Of a stretch of 64,000 nucleotides of DNA, positions 55,129 to 64,000 are shown one piece after another. Source of the DNA: Pseudomonas asuensis (lineage in GTDB: Bacteria > Pseudomonadota > Gammaproteobacteria > Pseudomonadales > Pseudomonadaceae); contig NZ_BMNW01000001.1 of the NCBI RefSeq assembly GCF_014646755.1, positions 390,039-454,038 of the forward strand, given 5' to 3'. The notes beneath the pieces are model-generated. The model saw only the letters and a list, made by a program, of their open reading frames with translations. It was not told the origin of the DNA and ran no database searches. A program made the translations under genes and the position numbers. Positions within the stretch are counted from its first letter, which is position 1; every line of letters begins with the position of its first letter.

Positions 55129-56012
55129 TGATCGACGTGGGATTGCGGATCGACGTGGATACGTTTCGCGGCACACGCGAGGGTATTCCGCGCCTGCTTG
55201 AGCTGTTGGATGAGGCGCAGGTCAAGGCAACATTCTTCTTCTCAGTCGGACCGGACAACATGGGACGCCATCTCTGGCGTCTCATTCGGCCGCAGTTCCT
55301 GTGGAAGATGCTGCGCTCCAATGCAGCCAGCCTGTACGGCTGGGACATTCTCCTGGCCGGCACGGCGTGGCCTGGCAAGCCTATCGGGCAGCAACTGGGC
55401 CATCTGATGCGGCAGACCCAGGCAGCAGGCCATGAAGTAGGCCTGCATGCCTGGGACCATCATGGCTGGCAGGCGAATGCCGGGCGCTGGGGCATGGACC
55501 AGCTGACGCAGCAGATTCGCTACGGCGTGGATACGCTCAGCGACATTCTGGGGCAACCAGTGACCTGCTCCGCCGCTGCCGGATGGCGGGCGGATGAGCG
55601 CGTCATTGAAGCCAAGGAAGCCTTTGGTTTTCGCTATAACAGCGATTGCCGGGGGCGTTCGCTGTTTCGTCCTGCGCTGGCCAATGGCGATGCTGGCACA
55701 CCGCAGATTCCAGTCACCCTGCCCACCTATGACGAAGCGATTGGTCCTGACCTGTCAGCCGCAGGCTTCAACAGCTATCTGATGCAGCACATCGTGCCAA
55801 CCGACCTGAATATCTATACCGCTCACGCAGAGGTAGAGGGGATCGCACTGGCTGACCAGTTCCAACGGCTGCTCGCGCTGGCAAAGCGGCTGGATGTTCA
55901 CTTCAAGCCGCTCGGGGAGTGCCTGCCCTCTGATCCTTCCAGCCTTCCCCTTGGCAAGGTCACGCGGGGCGATCTGGTGGGCCGCGAAGGCTGGCTGGGC
56001 GTGCAGGCATGA
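55128..56012 (+). CDS. arnD: Ara4FN-phosphoundecaprenol deformylase ArnD
   Basis: A 294-residue polysaccharide-deacetylase-fold (NodB-like) enzyme starting at the ATG at 55128, which overlaps the arnA stop codon; the longer frame from 55035 lies inside arnA. The first motif [20 protein letters not shown] carries the metal-site Asp, and [14 protein letters not shown] the paired histidines. It removes the formyl group from Ara4FN-P-undecaprenol before flipping, making the step irreversible. Overlaps arnE by four bases. Confidence 0.95.
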   Translation: MIDVGLRIDVDTFRGTREGIPRLLELLDEAQVKATFFFSVGPDNMGRHLWRLIRPQFLWKMLRSNAASLYGWDILLAGTAWPGKPIGQQLGHLMRQTQAAGHEVGLHAWDHHGWQANAGRWGMDQLTQQIRYGVDTLSDILGQPVTCSAAAGWRADERVIEAKEAFGFRYNSDCRGRSLFRPALANGDAGTPQIPVTLPTYDEAIGPDLSAAGFNSYLMQHIVPTDLNIYTAHAEVEGIALADQFQRLLALAKRLDVHFKPLGECLPSDPSSLPLGKVTRGDLVGREGWLGVQA

Positions 56013-56353
56013 CATTCGTCCTGGTATTGGTGGTCAGCCTGCTGAGCGGCCTCGGGCAGGTGGCCCAGAAGGTTGCCGTGGAGCGCTGGCGGGGGCACCC
56101 CGTCAATCTCTGGCGCAAGTTGACCTCACCCTGGCTAATGCTTGGGCTTGCCAGTCTGGGCGCTGGCCTGCTCCTCTGGCTGTTGGTACTGCAGCAGCTT
56201 GAAGTCGGTATCGCGTACCCCATGCTTAGCCTGAATTTTGTATGGATCACATTGGCAGCCCATCGACTGTTCCGTGAACATGTCGACGGCCGTCACTGGG
56301 TCGGAGTAGCCCTCATCATGACGGGCATTGTGCTGCTGAGTACGCAACGATGA
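56009..56353 (+). CDS. arnE: Ara4N-P-undecaprenol flippase subunit ArnE
   Basis: A 114-residue EmrE/SMR-like protein with four predicted membrane helices (for example [19 protein letters not shown] and [20 protein letters not shown], then [20 protein letters not shown]). With ArnF it flips the lipid-linked aminoarabinose to the periplasmic face. ATGA overlaps on both sides tie it to arnD and arnF. Confidence 0.92.
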   Translation: MTFVLVLVVSLLSGLGQVAQKVAVERWRGHPVNLWRKLTSPWLMLGLASLGAGLLLWLLVLQQLEVGIAYPMLSLNFVWITLAAHRLFREHVDGRHWVGVALIMTGIVLLSTQR

Positions 56354-56763
56354 GCCAGCACCGTGGACTTCTGCTCGCAATTGCCAGTGTATGCCTGGTG
56401 AGCATTGCTCAGCTCTCGATGCGCTGGGGCATGGCAGGGCTTCCTTCACTGGCAGAGGCTTTCGCCTTTTCCAGTCTGCTCAGGCAGCACACCGGAGCAC
56501 TGGTCGGGCTGTTTGTTGGCATCGCCTGCTATGGCCTTTCCATGCTGTGCTGGATCGTTGCGCTATCGGTACTGCCCTTAGGGCGTGCCTATGCCCTGCT
56601 CAGCCTCAGCTACCCCCTCGTTTACCTCGCTGCCGTCATGGTCTTTGGCGAATCCATCACCTTGCTCAAATCGGTCGGTATCGCCCTCGTCATGCTGGGC
56701 GTATTCACCATTCATTCAAGACGTCCGGATGCTTCGCGTCCGCTGGCGCAAGAGGAGTTGTAA
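56350..56763 (+). CDS. arnF: Ara4N-P-undecaprenol flippase subunit ArnF
   Basis: A 137-residue partner of ArnE with four hydrophobic helices (LLLAIASVCLVSIAQLSMRW, GLFVGIACYGLSMLCWIVAL, AYALLSLSYPLVYLAAVMVF and SVGIALVMLGVFTI). Its start overlaps the arnE stop, and the GTG of ugd follows its stop directly. Confidence 0.9.
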   Translation: MSQHRGLLLAIASVCLVSIAQLSMRWGMAGLPSLAEAFAFSSLLRQHTGALVGLFVGIACYGLSMLCWIVALSVLPLGRAYALLSLSYPLVYLAAVMVFGESITLLKSVGIALVMLGVFTIHSRRPDASRPLAQEEL

Positions 56764-58152
56764 GTGAAAATCAGTGTGTTCGGTATTGGCTACGTAGGCT
56801 TGGTTCAGGCAGCCGTGCTGGCTGAGGTCGGTCATGATGTTTTGTGCATGGATATTGATCGACACAAGATCGAGCTGCTTCAACAAGGCGTTGTCAGCCT
56901 GTACGAGCCAGGACTCGAAGGGCTCGTTCGTGAAAATATGGAAGCGGGCCGCCTGCGTTTTACCCATGAGGCCGCGCTGGCAGTACAGCATGGCCGCGTA
57001 CAGTTCATTGCCGTCGGCACGCCACCGCTGGAAGATGGCTCGGCTGATCTTTCAGGCGTCTTTGCCGTTGCAGAAACCATTGCACGTCAACGCACGCAAC
57101 CAGTCGTGATCGTGGAAAAATCCACAGTGCCCGTAGGTACAGGCGATCGCCTTACCGCGCGAATCCAGGACACGCTGGATGAGATGGGCAAAACGCTGGA
57201 CTTTGACGTAGTGTCCAATCCTGAGTTTCTAAAGGAAGGCGCGGCTGTCACAGACTGCCGCCGTCCTGACCGCATCGTCATCGGCACCGAGCGGGAAGAA
57301 AGTCGCGAGGTCATGCGTGAACTCTATGCGCCATTCAACCGTAACCATGATCGAATCCTGTTCATGGATCGACGCAGCTCCGAACTGACCAAATATGCCG
57401 CCAATGGCATGCTGGCGACCAAAATCAGCTTTATCAACCAGATTGCCGAGCTAGCCGAGCACCTGGGTGCAGACATCGAATCGGTTCGCAAAGGTATCGG
57501 GGCAGATCCCCGTATCGGTTATCACTTCATCTACCCGGGTTGCGGCTACGGCGGCTCGTGCTTTCCCAAGGACTTGAAAGCCCTGATCCACACCGCTGAG
57601 CAGGAAAACTGCCAGACCAGCCTGCTACGAGCAGTTGAAGAAGTGAACGAGCAGCAGAAAAGCAAGCTCTTCAACCTGATCCACCAGCACTTTAAGGGCG
57701 ACTTGCAGGGCAAGACCTTTGCCGTGTGGGGTCTTGCATTCAAACCCAACACCGACGACATGCGCGATGCACCCAGCCGGATACTGCTGGAAGCCCTATG
57801 GGCACATGGCGCTCAGGTGCGCGCGTTTGACCCTGAAGCCATGCAGGAGGCGCAAAAACTGTATGGGCATGACGAGCGTCTGCTGCTGATGGGTACGCCA
57901 GAGGCCGCACTCAACGGCGCAGACGCGCTGGTCATTTGCACCGAATGGCAAATGTTCAAGGCGCCGGACTTTGACCTCATCCAGGACAAGCTCAAGGAAC
58001 CGTTAATTTTCGACGGCCGTAACCTGTACGATCCTGCGCGTCTGGAGCGTCGGGGCATCCAATACTACGCCATCGGTCGTGGGCAATCTGTTCGCCGCGC
58101 GAGCTTAACGTCTACATACATACACAATACTGATCAGCGGGAGGCTTCATGA
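56764..58152 (+). CDS. ugd: UDP-glucose 6-dehydrogenase
   Basis: A 462-residue NAD enzyme that makes UDP-glucuronate, the substrate of ArnA. NAD motif FGIGYVGLVQAAVLAEVGHD; catalytic Cys266 in YGGSCFPKDLKAL; VGTPPLEDGSADLS, EKSTVPVGTGDR and GLAFKPNTDDMRDAPS are standard. It begins with GTG at 56764 behind GAGGAG. Having ugd inside the arn operon lets the pathway supply its own precursor. Overlaps arnT by four bases. Confidence 0.95.
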   Translation: MKISVFGIGYVGLVQAAVLAEVGHDVLCMDIDRHKIELLQQGVVSLYEPGLEGLVRENMEAGRLRFTHEAALAVQHGRVQFIAVGTPPLEDGSADLSGVFAVAETIARQRTQPVVIVEKSTVPVGTGDRLTARIQDTLDEMGKTLDFDVVSNPEFLKEGAAVTDCRRPDRIVIGTEREESREVMRELYAPFNRNHDRILFMDRRSSELTKYAANGMLATKISFINQIAELAEHLGADIESVRKGIGADPRIGYHFIYPGCGYGGSCFPKDLKALIHTAEQENCQTSLLRAVEEVNEQQKSKLFNLIHQHFKGDLQGKTFAVWGLAFKPNTDDMRDAPSRILLEALWAHGAQVRAFDPEAMQEAQKLYGHDERLLLMGTPEAALNGADALVICTEWQMFKAPDFDLIQDKLKEPLIFDGRNLYDPARLERRGIQYYAIGRGQSVRRASLTSTYIHNTDQREAS

Positions 58153-59837
58153 GCCAGGGAGCTTCCCGCACGCTCTCGCCTAAAGCGAAGTTTTTCATCT
58201 GGTGCGGACTGCTGTTGGCCTTTTACCTGGTAACAGGTCTGATCGGTCGTGGACTCTGGAAGGCTGACGAGCCTTACTCGTTCGGCATGACCTGGAACTT
58301 CCTGACAAGTAACGACTGGATTGTGCCTCGGGTAGGCGCAGACCCCTTCATGGAAAAACCGCCCCTGATGTATTGGACAGGGGCGATCACTGCCTACCTT
58401 TTCCTCCCCTGGCTCTCGCCTCCAGACGGTTCCCGTATGGCCGTTCTGGGTTGGATGCTGCTCACGCTTTGGACGCTGTATCGCCTGACAGAACGCCTCA
58501 CCCCGGGTAGAGGACTGGTTGCCTGCCTGCTGATGCTGGGAACCATGGGCATGGTACAGCATGCCCATCTGCTCATTGCTGATATCCCCCAACTAACCGG
58601 GGCCATGCTGGCATTGGCAGGCCTTGTGGGCTTCTCGGTGGACCCTGCACATCGCCGCCGCGAAGGACTCCTCTTCGGGACAGGTTTCGGTATTGCCCTG
58701 ATGAGCAAGGGTTTGCTGATACCTGGCGTACTTGGCCTTACCGTTTGCGCTGCCGTTCTGCTTCAACCGCGCCGCTATCTGACACGCCCCGGCTTTGCCT
58801 GGCTTGGTTGGGCATTGTTGGCGGCGTCGCCCTGGTTGATCGTTTGGCCTGCCCTGCTATGGATGGCAGACAAAACGCTGTTTCTGGACTGGTTTTGGGT
58901 AAACAACTTTGGCCGTTTCTTTGGTCTTTCCCAACGGAACAGTATCAGCGCTGGAGCAGGCAGCAACCTCAAGGAATTGCTGGCCTTGTCCTTTCCTGTC
59001 GGTTGGATTTTGCTAGGCGCCTTCGTGGCCGGATGCTGGCGTAGTCTACGCCAACAGCGCCTCAAAGCTGACTGGATTGCACTGCGTGAAGCGCCGGGCC
59101 ACTTCATGGTTTGGCTTTACGTCGCAGTATTTCTAGTCGTCATCATGACCTCGGCCGTCTTCCGTAGCGTCTATGTGCTTCCCCTGTTTCCAGCACTGGC
59201 AATATTGGTCGCAGGCCTGAAAATCCCGGACCGACTCAACCGTGCCGGCCGCCTGTTTGCCATTATCCTGTTCAGCGTAGTGGGGGCATACCTGTGGTTT
59301 GGCTGGTGGGCAATCCGGAGCGGCCATACAGGCTTGATCGTATCCGGCCTTCGTCGCCTGGTCCCTGTAGAGATCGAGCTATCGCCCAGCCCGGCCTGGT
59401 TTATTGCAGCGCTAATACTGACCGCTCTATGGGTGATCACTATCACCTGGCGCAAGCGACTTGAGGCGGCACATGTATGGTTTGCCGGTATCACCCTGTT
59501 CTGGGGGCTCGCCAACACGCTATGGCTTCCCTGGGTAGATCTGGGGCGTAGCTATGCCGAACCGCTCAAGGCGTTCGAGCAATCGCTTCCGGCACAATTC
59601 GATTGCCTGAACACAGTCAACATGGGTGAGTCCGAACGCTCAATGCTGCATTACTACACCGGTATCAAGCCCGTCATGGTAGCCACGCCAGAGCAGGCTA
59701 CCTGCCGGATACAGATGCTGCTCGATCAACGCCGCCATCCGATCAAAGTAGATGAAGAGCATTGGCACCTGATATGGGAAGGTCAACGCAAAGGCGATCG
59801 CCAGGAACGCCTCAGAGCGTTCATGAAGACGTTTTAA
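58149..59837 (+). CDS. arnT: Lipid A 4-amino-4-deoxy-L-arabinose transferase ArnT
   Basis: A 562-residue GT83 integral-membrane transferase with a GT-C fold: about 12-13 helices and the first periplasmic loop LWKADEPYSFGMTWNFL, with the conserved Asp-Glu of the active site. The later PFMEKPPLMYW belongs to the same cavity. The C-terminal periplasmic domain follows the last helix (about 440 onward). It moves Ara4N from undecaprenyl phosphate to the lipid A phosphates. Its place at the end, after ugd, differs from the order arnBCADTEF-ugd that I remember for P. aeruginosa. Confidence 0.93.
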   Translation: MSQGASRTLSPKAKFFIWCGLLLAFYLVTGLIGRGLWKADEPYSFGMTWNFLTSNDWIVPRVGADPFMEKPPLMYWTGAITAYLFLPWLSPPDGSRMAVLGWMLLTLWTLYRLTERLTPGRGLVACLLMLGTMGMVQHAHLLIADIPQLTGAMLALAGLVGFSVDPAHRRREGLLFGTGFGIALMSKGLLIPGVLGLTVCAAVLLQPRRYLTRPGFAWLGWALLAASPWLIVWPALLWMADKTLFLDWFWVNNFGRFFGLSQRNSISAGAGSNLKELLALSFPVGWILLGAFVAGCWRSLRQQRLKADWIALREAPGHFMVWLYVAVFLVVIMTSAVFRSVYVLPLFPALAILVAGLKIPDRLNRAGRLFAIILFSVVGAYLWFGWWAIRSGHTGLIVSGLRRLVPVEIELSPSPAWFIAALILTALWVITITWRKRLEAAHVWFAGITLFWGLANTLWLPWVDLGRSYAEPLKAFEQSLPAQFDCLNTVNMGESERSMLHYYTGIKPVMVATPEQATCRIQMLLDQRRHPIKVDEEHWHLIWEGQRKGDRQERLRAFMKTF

Positions 59838-59852
59838 CGCTATCCTGAATAG

Positions 59853-59885
59853 GGGCTGGTCGCCAGTGAATACAGCGACCGGCCC
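59853..59885 (+). terminator. Hairpin at the end of the arn operon
   Basis: GGGCTGGTCGC (59853-59863) and GCGACCGGCCC (59875-59885), 11 base pairs counting one T-G, loop of 11. No T-run follows, so it is an imperfect terminator 15 bases after arnT. Confidence 0.45.
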
Positions 59886-60017
59886 ATACCTCACCTCACC
59901 CGCGTCTTCCTTCGATTAATACCGTCTTCTGCTCATGTTTCTTCTCCACCAGGCTTTTACAAGCCGTCCTCTACCCCCATAAAGCAAGAAACATCACACC
60001 TTGAACAGGAGATACTC

Positions 60018-61004
60018 ATGCTGGATACACACGCCTGGACCTGGCGCCACGGTAACGAGCCTACGGATCTGGTATTGGAAACCCATGCCGTGAGCGAGGA
60101 GCTAGCGCCTAATGAAATCCTGATCGCCAACAAGGTCATCGGCATCAACCCGGTCGATTGGAAATTCATTGCCCAGGCTGAAAAGGTGTGGCAGCCCGGT
60201 CATGTTCCAGGGGTGGATGGCATGGGTGTTGTCATCGCTACCGGTCGTGACGTGCACTTGCGTGCTGGAACGCGGGTAGCCTATCACCAGAACCTGTATC
60301 ACGCCGGCAGCTATGCCACGCACATCAAGATCGCCGCCCACATGGTAATGCCCGTGCCGGAGGGGCTCAGCGACACATTTGCAGCCGCCTTTCCCTGCCC
60401 GACCCTGACCGCCTGGCAATCGATCATGAAAGTGCCAGATGCAGTCAATAAAGACGTCCTGGTAACCGGCGCCGGTGGCTCGGTTGGCTCGCTCGTGGCT
60501 CAACTGGCGCTGCAAAGAGGTTGGCGTGTTTGGGTAACGGCAGGTGAGCAGCATCGTGAAAAACTGCTCTCACGTGGTGTTACTGAGGTGGTGGATTACC
60601 ATCAAGAGGGCTGGCGGGACCTACTGCTGGAGAAGCTGCAAGGCCGTAAATTCTATGCCGCGTTCGACACGGTTTCCGGCACACATGCCGCCTCGCTGGC
60701 AGGCCTCCTGGGCCTTAATGGTCATCTTGTCTGTATCCAGGACCGGGTTGAGCAACCCCCTCTGCCTGCCTTTACCACAGCCATCTCCTATCACGAGGAG
60801 GCCCTGGCATCGATCCATCAGCATGGCACCGTCCTGGACTGGATGGAGCTGACCACCGCAGGCGCTAAGCTGATGGACCAGATCAAGAACAATCAACTGG
60901 CCATGCCCACTCTTGAGGTGGTTCCGTTCGATCAACTGCCCCGGGCCCTGAATGACTTGAAGTCTGCTGCAAGAACACGCAAGTACGTCGTCCAGGTATC
61001 CTGA
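60018..61004 (+). CDS. MDR-superfamily (quinone oxidoreductase-like) NAD(P)H oxidoreductase
   Basis: A 328-residue medium-chain reductase. The N-terminal GroES-like domain (GINPVDWKFIAQ and HVPGVDGMGVVIATG) lacks the zinc-binding Cys/His set. The Rossmann part has VLVTGAGGSVGSLVAQLAL and later VVPFDQLPRALNDLKS. This resembles zinc-less quinone oxidoreductases and enone reductases; substrate unknown. AGGAG lies before the ATG. It stands alone between the arn operon and the convergent fru genes and has no clear link to either. Confidence 0.85.
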   Translation: MLDTHAWTWRHGNEPTDLVLETHAVSEELAPNEILIANKVIGINPVDWKFIAQAEKVWQPGHVPGVDGMGVVIATGRDVHLRAGTRVAYHQNLYHAGSYATHIKIAAHMVMPVPEGLSDTFAAAFPCPTLTAWQSIMKVPDAVNKDVLVTGAGGSVGSLVAQLALQRGWRVWVTAGEQHREKLLSRGVTEVVDYHQEGWRDLLLEKLQGRKFYAAFDTVSGTHAASLAGLLGLNGHLVCIQDRVEQPPLPAFTTAISYHEEALASIHQHGTVLDWMELTTAGAKLMDQIKNNQLAMPTLEVVPFDQLPRALNDLKSAARTRKYVVQVS

Positions 61005-61034
61005 CCTGATCAGTAACGCCCCATTACAGGGCAA

Positions 61035-61062
61035 AAGGAAGGGCTCCCAGGAGCCCTTCCTT
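61035..61062. terminator. Bidirectional terminator between the MDR gene and fruA
   Basis: AAGGAAGGGCTC (61035-61046), loop CCAG, GAGCCCTTCCTT (61051-61062): 12 perfect base pairs; on the minus strand TTTT continues past the stem. Confidence 0.85.
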
Positions 61063-61065
61063 GCA

Positions 61066-62820
61066 TCACGCGGCAGGGACCAACTCCTCCTCCGCCTCAT
61101 GGCGCTTGAGCATGGCATAGACTATACCGGTCAACGCACTACCGGCTGCAATGGCCGCCAGATATAACCAGGCATGATTAATGGCATTGGGGATCAGCAG
61201 TACGAAAAGACCGCCATGGGGTGCCATCAACTTGCAACTGAACAGCATGACGAGCGCACCGGTCAGCGCACCGCCTGCAATACAGGCAGGAATCACCCGT
61301 AGCGGATCTTTAGCCGCGAAGGGAATCGCCCCTTCTGAAATAAAGCACAGCCCCAGTACAAAAGCTGCCTTGCCAGCCTCGCGTTCGCTTTGGGCAAATT
61401 TGCGCCGAGCCAAGACAGTCGCCAGCCCCATGCCTATGGCTGGCACCATACCGGCTGCCATCGTAGCGGCCATCGGGCCATAGGTCTTGGACGCCAACAG
61501 GCCCACCGTAAATGCATAGGCCGCCTTGTTGATCGGCCCACCCAAATCCACGCACATCATGGCACCCAGAATGATACCTAGCAGGACTGCATTGGACGTA
61601 CCCATGTTTTCCAAAAAGCCCGTCAAGGCAGTCAGTGCCTGAGCGACTGGCGTACCTACGACATAAATCATCACAAGGCCAGTGATCAGACTTGCCAGCA
61701 GCGGAATGATCAAAATAGGCTTGAGCGCCTCTACACTGGCCGGCAGATTCACCCAACGGGCAATGGCTTTCGCAACATAGCCAGCTAAAAAGCCCGCCAC
61801 GATACCGCCAATAAAACCCGCCCCCAGGTTACTGGCCAACAACCCGCCAATCATCCCCGGTGCAAGACCCGGGCGGTCGGCAATGGAATAGGCAATGTAA
61901 CCGGCCAATACTGGCACCATGAGTTTGAACGCAGCCTCGCCACCAATCTGCATCAAGGCGGCCGCCAACGTGCCCTGCTCTTTGAACGCTTCGATACCAA
62001 AGACGAACGACAGGGCAATCAGCAGTCCACCCGCCACCACCATGGGTAGCATGTAAGACACACCGGTCAGCAAATGCTTGTAGACGCCAGTCTTCTCTTT
62101 CTTTGCGCCTGCCTTCGCCTGTCCGGAAGACGAAGCTGCGGCAGCGCCGCCTAGAACCTCACCCTCTGCCAGCGCACGCTTGAGCGTGGCTTCAGGTTGT
62201 TTGAGAGCAACACCCGTGCCGCAACGAAATACTTTCTTGCCTACAAAACGATCTGTGTTGACTTCAATATCCGTTGCCAGAAGAACCGCATCGGCCTCCG
62301 CAATCGCTTCGGCGCTGAGTGGGTTACGTGCGCCTACAGACCCTTGTGTTTCCAAATCCAGTTTATAGCCCAACTTCTTGGCCGTCTGAATCAATGCTTC
62401 AGCCGCCATAAAGGTATGTGCAACGCCGGTTGGGCACGCTGTGATTGCCACCAGCCTGGGCTGCTTGGCCGGTATGGTCGCTGCATTGGTACGTTCAGGC
62501 TCGGCACTGGCTTCGTACACCTTGGCCTCACGCTCGGCACGCTGCAAGAAAGCGTCTACGTCCCGCAAGGCTTCGGCCGGGGTTGCCCGGTATACACGCT
62601 TACCCACGAAACGGCGCAGGTCTACTGCACCGGTATGCACAACGACAACCAGCTCGGCCCGAGCAATCTGATCGTCCGTTAGCAGGGTTGCCTCAGGGCC
62701 GTCGTGGATTTCAACACTGGTTTTCCAGCCTCGGCGCTGCGCGGCAGCATCCAAGAGTCGTGCACTAAGCACGCTGGTAACCATACCCGTTGGGCAGGTT
62801 GTAACAATTGCGATATTCAT
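61066..62820 (-). CDS. fruA: PTS fructose-specific IIB'BC component
   Basis: A 584-residue permease. Residues about 1-110 are a first EIIB-like domain (TTCPTGMVTSVLSARLL); about 125-225 a second with the phospho-Cys in ITACPTGVAHTFMAAEAL; and about 245-584 the membrane EIIC with eight or more helices (for instance MLPMVVAGGLLIALSFVFGI and GAMMCVDLGGPINKAAYAF). It imports fructose as fructose 1-phosphate, with phosphate from FruB. AGGGA precedes the ATG, 13 bases after fruK; last gene of fruBKA. Confidence 0.95.
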   Translation of the reverse strand: MNIAIVTTCPTGMVTSVLSARLLDAAAQRRGWKTSVEIHDGPEATLLTDDQIARAELVVVVHTGAVDLRRFVGKRVYRATPAEALRDVDAFLQRAEREAKVYEASAEPERTNAATIPAKQPRLVAITACPTGVAHTFMAAEALIQTAKKLGYKLDLETQGSVGARNPLSAEAIAEADAVLLATDIEVNTDRFVGKKVFRCGTGVALKQPEATLKRALAEGEVLGGAAAASSSGQAKAGAKKEKTGVYKHLLTGVSYMLPMVVAGGLLIALSFVFGIEAFKEQGTLAAALMQIGGEAAFKLMVPVLAGYIAYSIADRPGLAPGMIGGLLASNLGAGFIGGIVAGFLAGYVAKAIARWVNLPASVEALKPILIIPLLASLITGLVMIYVVGTPVAQALTALTGFLENMGTSNAVLLGIILGAMMCVDLGGPINKAAYAFTVGLLASKTYGPMAATMAAGMVPAIGMGLATVLARRKFAQSEREAGKAAFVLGLCFISEGAIPFAAKDPLRVIPACIAGGALTGALVMLFSCKLMAPHGGLFVLLIPNAINHAWLYLAAIAAGSALTGIVYAMLKRHEAEEELVPAA

Positions 62821-62833
62821 GAGATATCCCTGC

Positions 62834-63775
62834 TTATTGTTTTGTCATGACGTGAATGCTGACGCCGTTCGCCAGCTCTGCCAAACGGGCAGGATCATTG
62901 ATGCCAAAGCCGATCTGGGTGACGGCCATGGCTGCAATAGCGGTGGCGTTGCGTAAGGCGTCCTGCGGCTGAAGTCCGGTGAGCAACCCGTGCGCCATAC
63001 CGGCCAGGAGCGAGTCACCTGCGCCTACGGTACTGGCTACCTTCACCTTGGGCGGGATAGCCTGCAAGGCGCTACCCGGCGTAAACCACCGAACGCCTTC
63101 GCTCCCCTGGGAGATCACTACATGCTCAACGCCCTGACTGGCCAGCTGAGCCGCCAACGCAGATTGCTCCTCGGCCGAATCGGCAGGTGCCGCGCAAGCG
63201 TCGGACAACTCCTCGGTATTGGGTTTGACCAGCCAGGGGCCAGCCTTGAGACCAGCCCGCAGCGCAGCGCCACTGGTATCCAACGCCACCCGCAGGCCCA
63301 ACCCTTTCAGCCGCTGAATCAATTCAGCGAGCCAGTCAGCGGTAATGCCACGCGGCAGACTACCGGCAACTACGGCCAGATCATGACCTGGTGCCACCTC
63401 GTCCAACGTACGCAGCAGCTGAGCTTGCGCAGCCTCGGTGACCCGTGGGCCTGGTCCGTTGATGTCTGTGATTCGCCCTGTCGTTTCGGCCAGCTTGATA
63501 TTGCTGCGCGTCTCACCGTCCACCCGAACAAAGGCGTCTTTAAAACCACGCGTGGCAAACAATTCCTCGAAAGGCTTGGCATTATCAGCGCCTAAAAAGC
63601 CCGTCACGGTCAGCGAATGACCGAGATCAGCCAGCACCTGGGCAACGTTCAATCCCTTTCCCGCTGCATGCATGACCACCGCTTCGCTACGGTTTACCTC
63701 TCCCAGATGCAACTCGGGCAGTTGTACGGTTAGGTCCAATGCGGGATTCAAGGTAATGGTCAGAACCCGGCTCAT
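62834..63775 (-). CDS. fruK: 1-phosphofructokinase FruK
   Basis: A 313-residue PfkB-family kinase turning fructose 1-phosphate into fructose 1,6-bisphosphate. N-terminal sugar motif LTITLNPALDLTVQL and GKGLNVAQVLADLGH; C-terminal ATP/catalytic motif VGAGDSLLAGMAHGLL with the base Asp. Length normal. The ATG overlaps the fruB stop (ATGA), so translation is coupled. The pathway is needed in pseudomonads because fructose enters by this PTS. Confidence 0.95.
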   Translation of the reverse strand: MSRVLTITLNPALDLTVQLPELHLGEVNRSEAVVMHAAGKGLNVAQVLADLGHSLTVTGFLGADNAKPFEELFATRGFKDAFVRVDGETRSNIKLAETTGRITDINGPGPRVTEAAQAQLLRTLDEVAPGHDLAVVAGSLPRGITADWLAELIQRLKGLGLRVALDTSGAALRAGLKAGPWLVKPNTEELSDACAAPADSAEEQSALAAQLASQGVEHVVISQGSEGVRWFTPGSALQAIPPKVKVASTVGAGDSLLAGMAHGLLTGLQPQDALRNATAIAAMAVTQIGFGINDPARLAELANGVSIHVMTKQ

Positions 63776-64000
63776 TGCATGGCCTCCACGCTCGTGCGTA
63801 CTTCATCTGCCGTAGCCAACTGCAAGGCTCGCTGTGCGCACGCCTGTGCAGCCACAAAATCCAGCTCACGCACACGCGCTTTAACCAGTGGAATGCTACG
63901 TGCCGAAACGCTTAACTCATCCACACCCAACCCCAAGAGAAGCGGAACCGCCAGTGGGTCAGCAGCCAACTCTCCGCACACGCCTACCCACTTGCCATGA
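63772..64000 (-). CDS. fruB: PTS fructose EI-HPr-EIIA fusion FruB, C-terminal end only
   Basis: The last 75 residues of an enzyme I-type domain, cut by the window edge. VCGELAADPLAVPLLLGLG carries the conserved Cys of the EI PEP-binding motif, and VDELSVSARSIPLVKARVRE is the usual EI ending. In pseudomonads the fructose phosphotransfer chain is a single fusion (FruB, also called FruI), and its position before fruK and fruA supports that assignment. The EIIA and HPr parts are outside the window. Confidence 0.88.
   Translation of the reverse strand, partial: HGKWVGVCGELAADPLAVPLLLGLGVDELSVSARSIPLVKARVRELDFVAAQACAQRALQLATADEVRTSVEAMQ

Noticed and set aside
1-64000. CRISPR array, integrase, transposase or phage genes
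   Set aside because: No regularly spaced repeats and no such protein motifs found on either strand.

Overview
The window reads as ordinary chromosome of a Pseudomonas-like gammaproteobacterium. Protein after protein has a Pseudomonas cast: RoxS/RoxR, four tandem DppA-type binding proteins before dppBCDF, PiuA/PiuB/PiuC, a SpeC-type ornithine decarboxylase, the arn lipid A operon, SelA/SelB with a Sec-containing formate dehydrogenase, and FruB-FruK-FruA. No insertion sequence, integrase, phage gene, rRNA or CRISPR array was found. All family and synteny statements come from motif reading and memory; no search was run.

Layout. 1-1.3 kb: the start of a sugar-acid dehydratase (kdgD) and a FadR-type regulator. 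1.4-6 kb: a YddA/SbmA-like ABC exporter, the redox two-component pair roxSR, and a divergent SIMPL-domain periplasmic protein. 6.3-17.2 kb: a dipeptide ABC cluster with four substrate-binding proteins and one dppBCDF transporter, with hairpins between the cistrons. 17.3-21.8 kb: a DASS anion symporter, a MazG-like pyrophosphohydrolase, cmoM, two DUF4136 lipoproteins, a GNAT gene broken by an internal deletion, and a small membrane protein. 21.9-31.3 kb: a nearly self-contained selenium block on the minus strand (fdoG with in-frame UGA and SECIS, fdoH, fdoI, fdhE, selA, selB, selC tRNA); only selD is missing from view. 31.7-35.9 kb: SulP transporter plus tandem universal stress protein, a VOC protein and an MFS permease. 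36-43.8 kb: the iron block piuB, piuA, piuC, a Sel1-repeat protein, and then speC. 43.8-44.4 kb: a gene-poor stretch holding a promoter plus terminator pair that looks like a small RNA or a speC leader attenuator. 44.4-50.7 kb: a 63-residue protein, a GH5 glycosidase, prfC, phoD with a near-perfect PHO box, and a ClC chloride transporter. 51-59.8 kb: arnBCADEF-ugd-arnT, for 4-amino-4-deoxy-L-arabinose addition to lipid A. 60-64 kb: an MDR-family oxidoreductase, then fruA, fruK and the tail of fruB.

From memory, the order roxR-roxS-dpp...piuB-piuA-piuC-Sel1-speC matches one stretch of the P. aeruginosa PAO1 map (about PA4493-PA4519). The selenium/formate block, the SulP/Usp pair and the 17-22 kb genes lie within that stretch here, so this looks like a rearranged core genome rather than an island. 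No convincing new multi-gene system was found. The most interesting signals are regulatory: the candidate RNA upstream of speC, a strong hairpin with an overlapping short reading frame in the arnB leader, and the PHO box of phoD.
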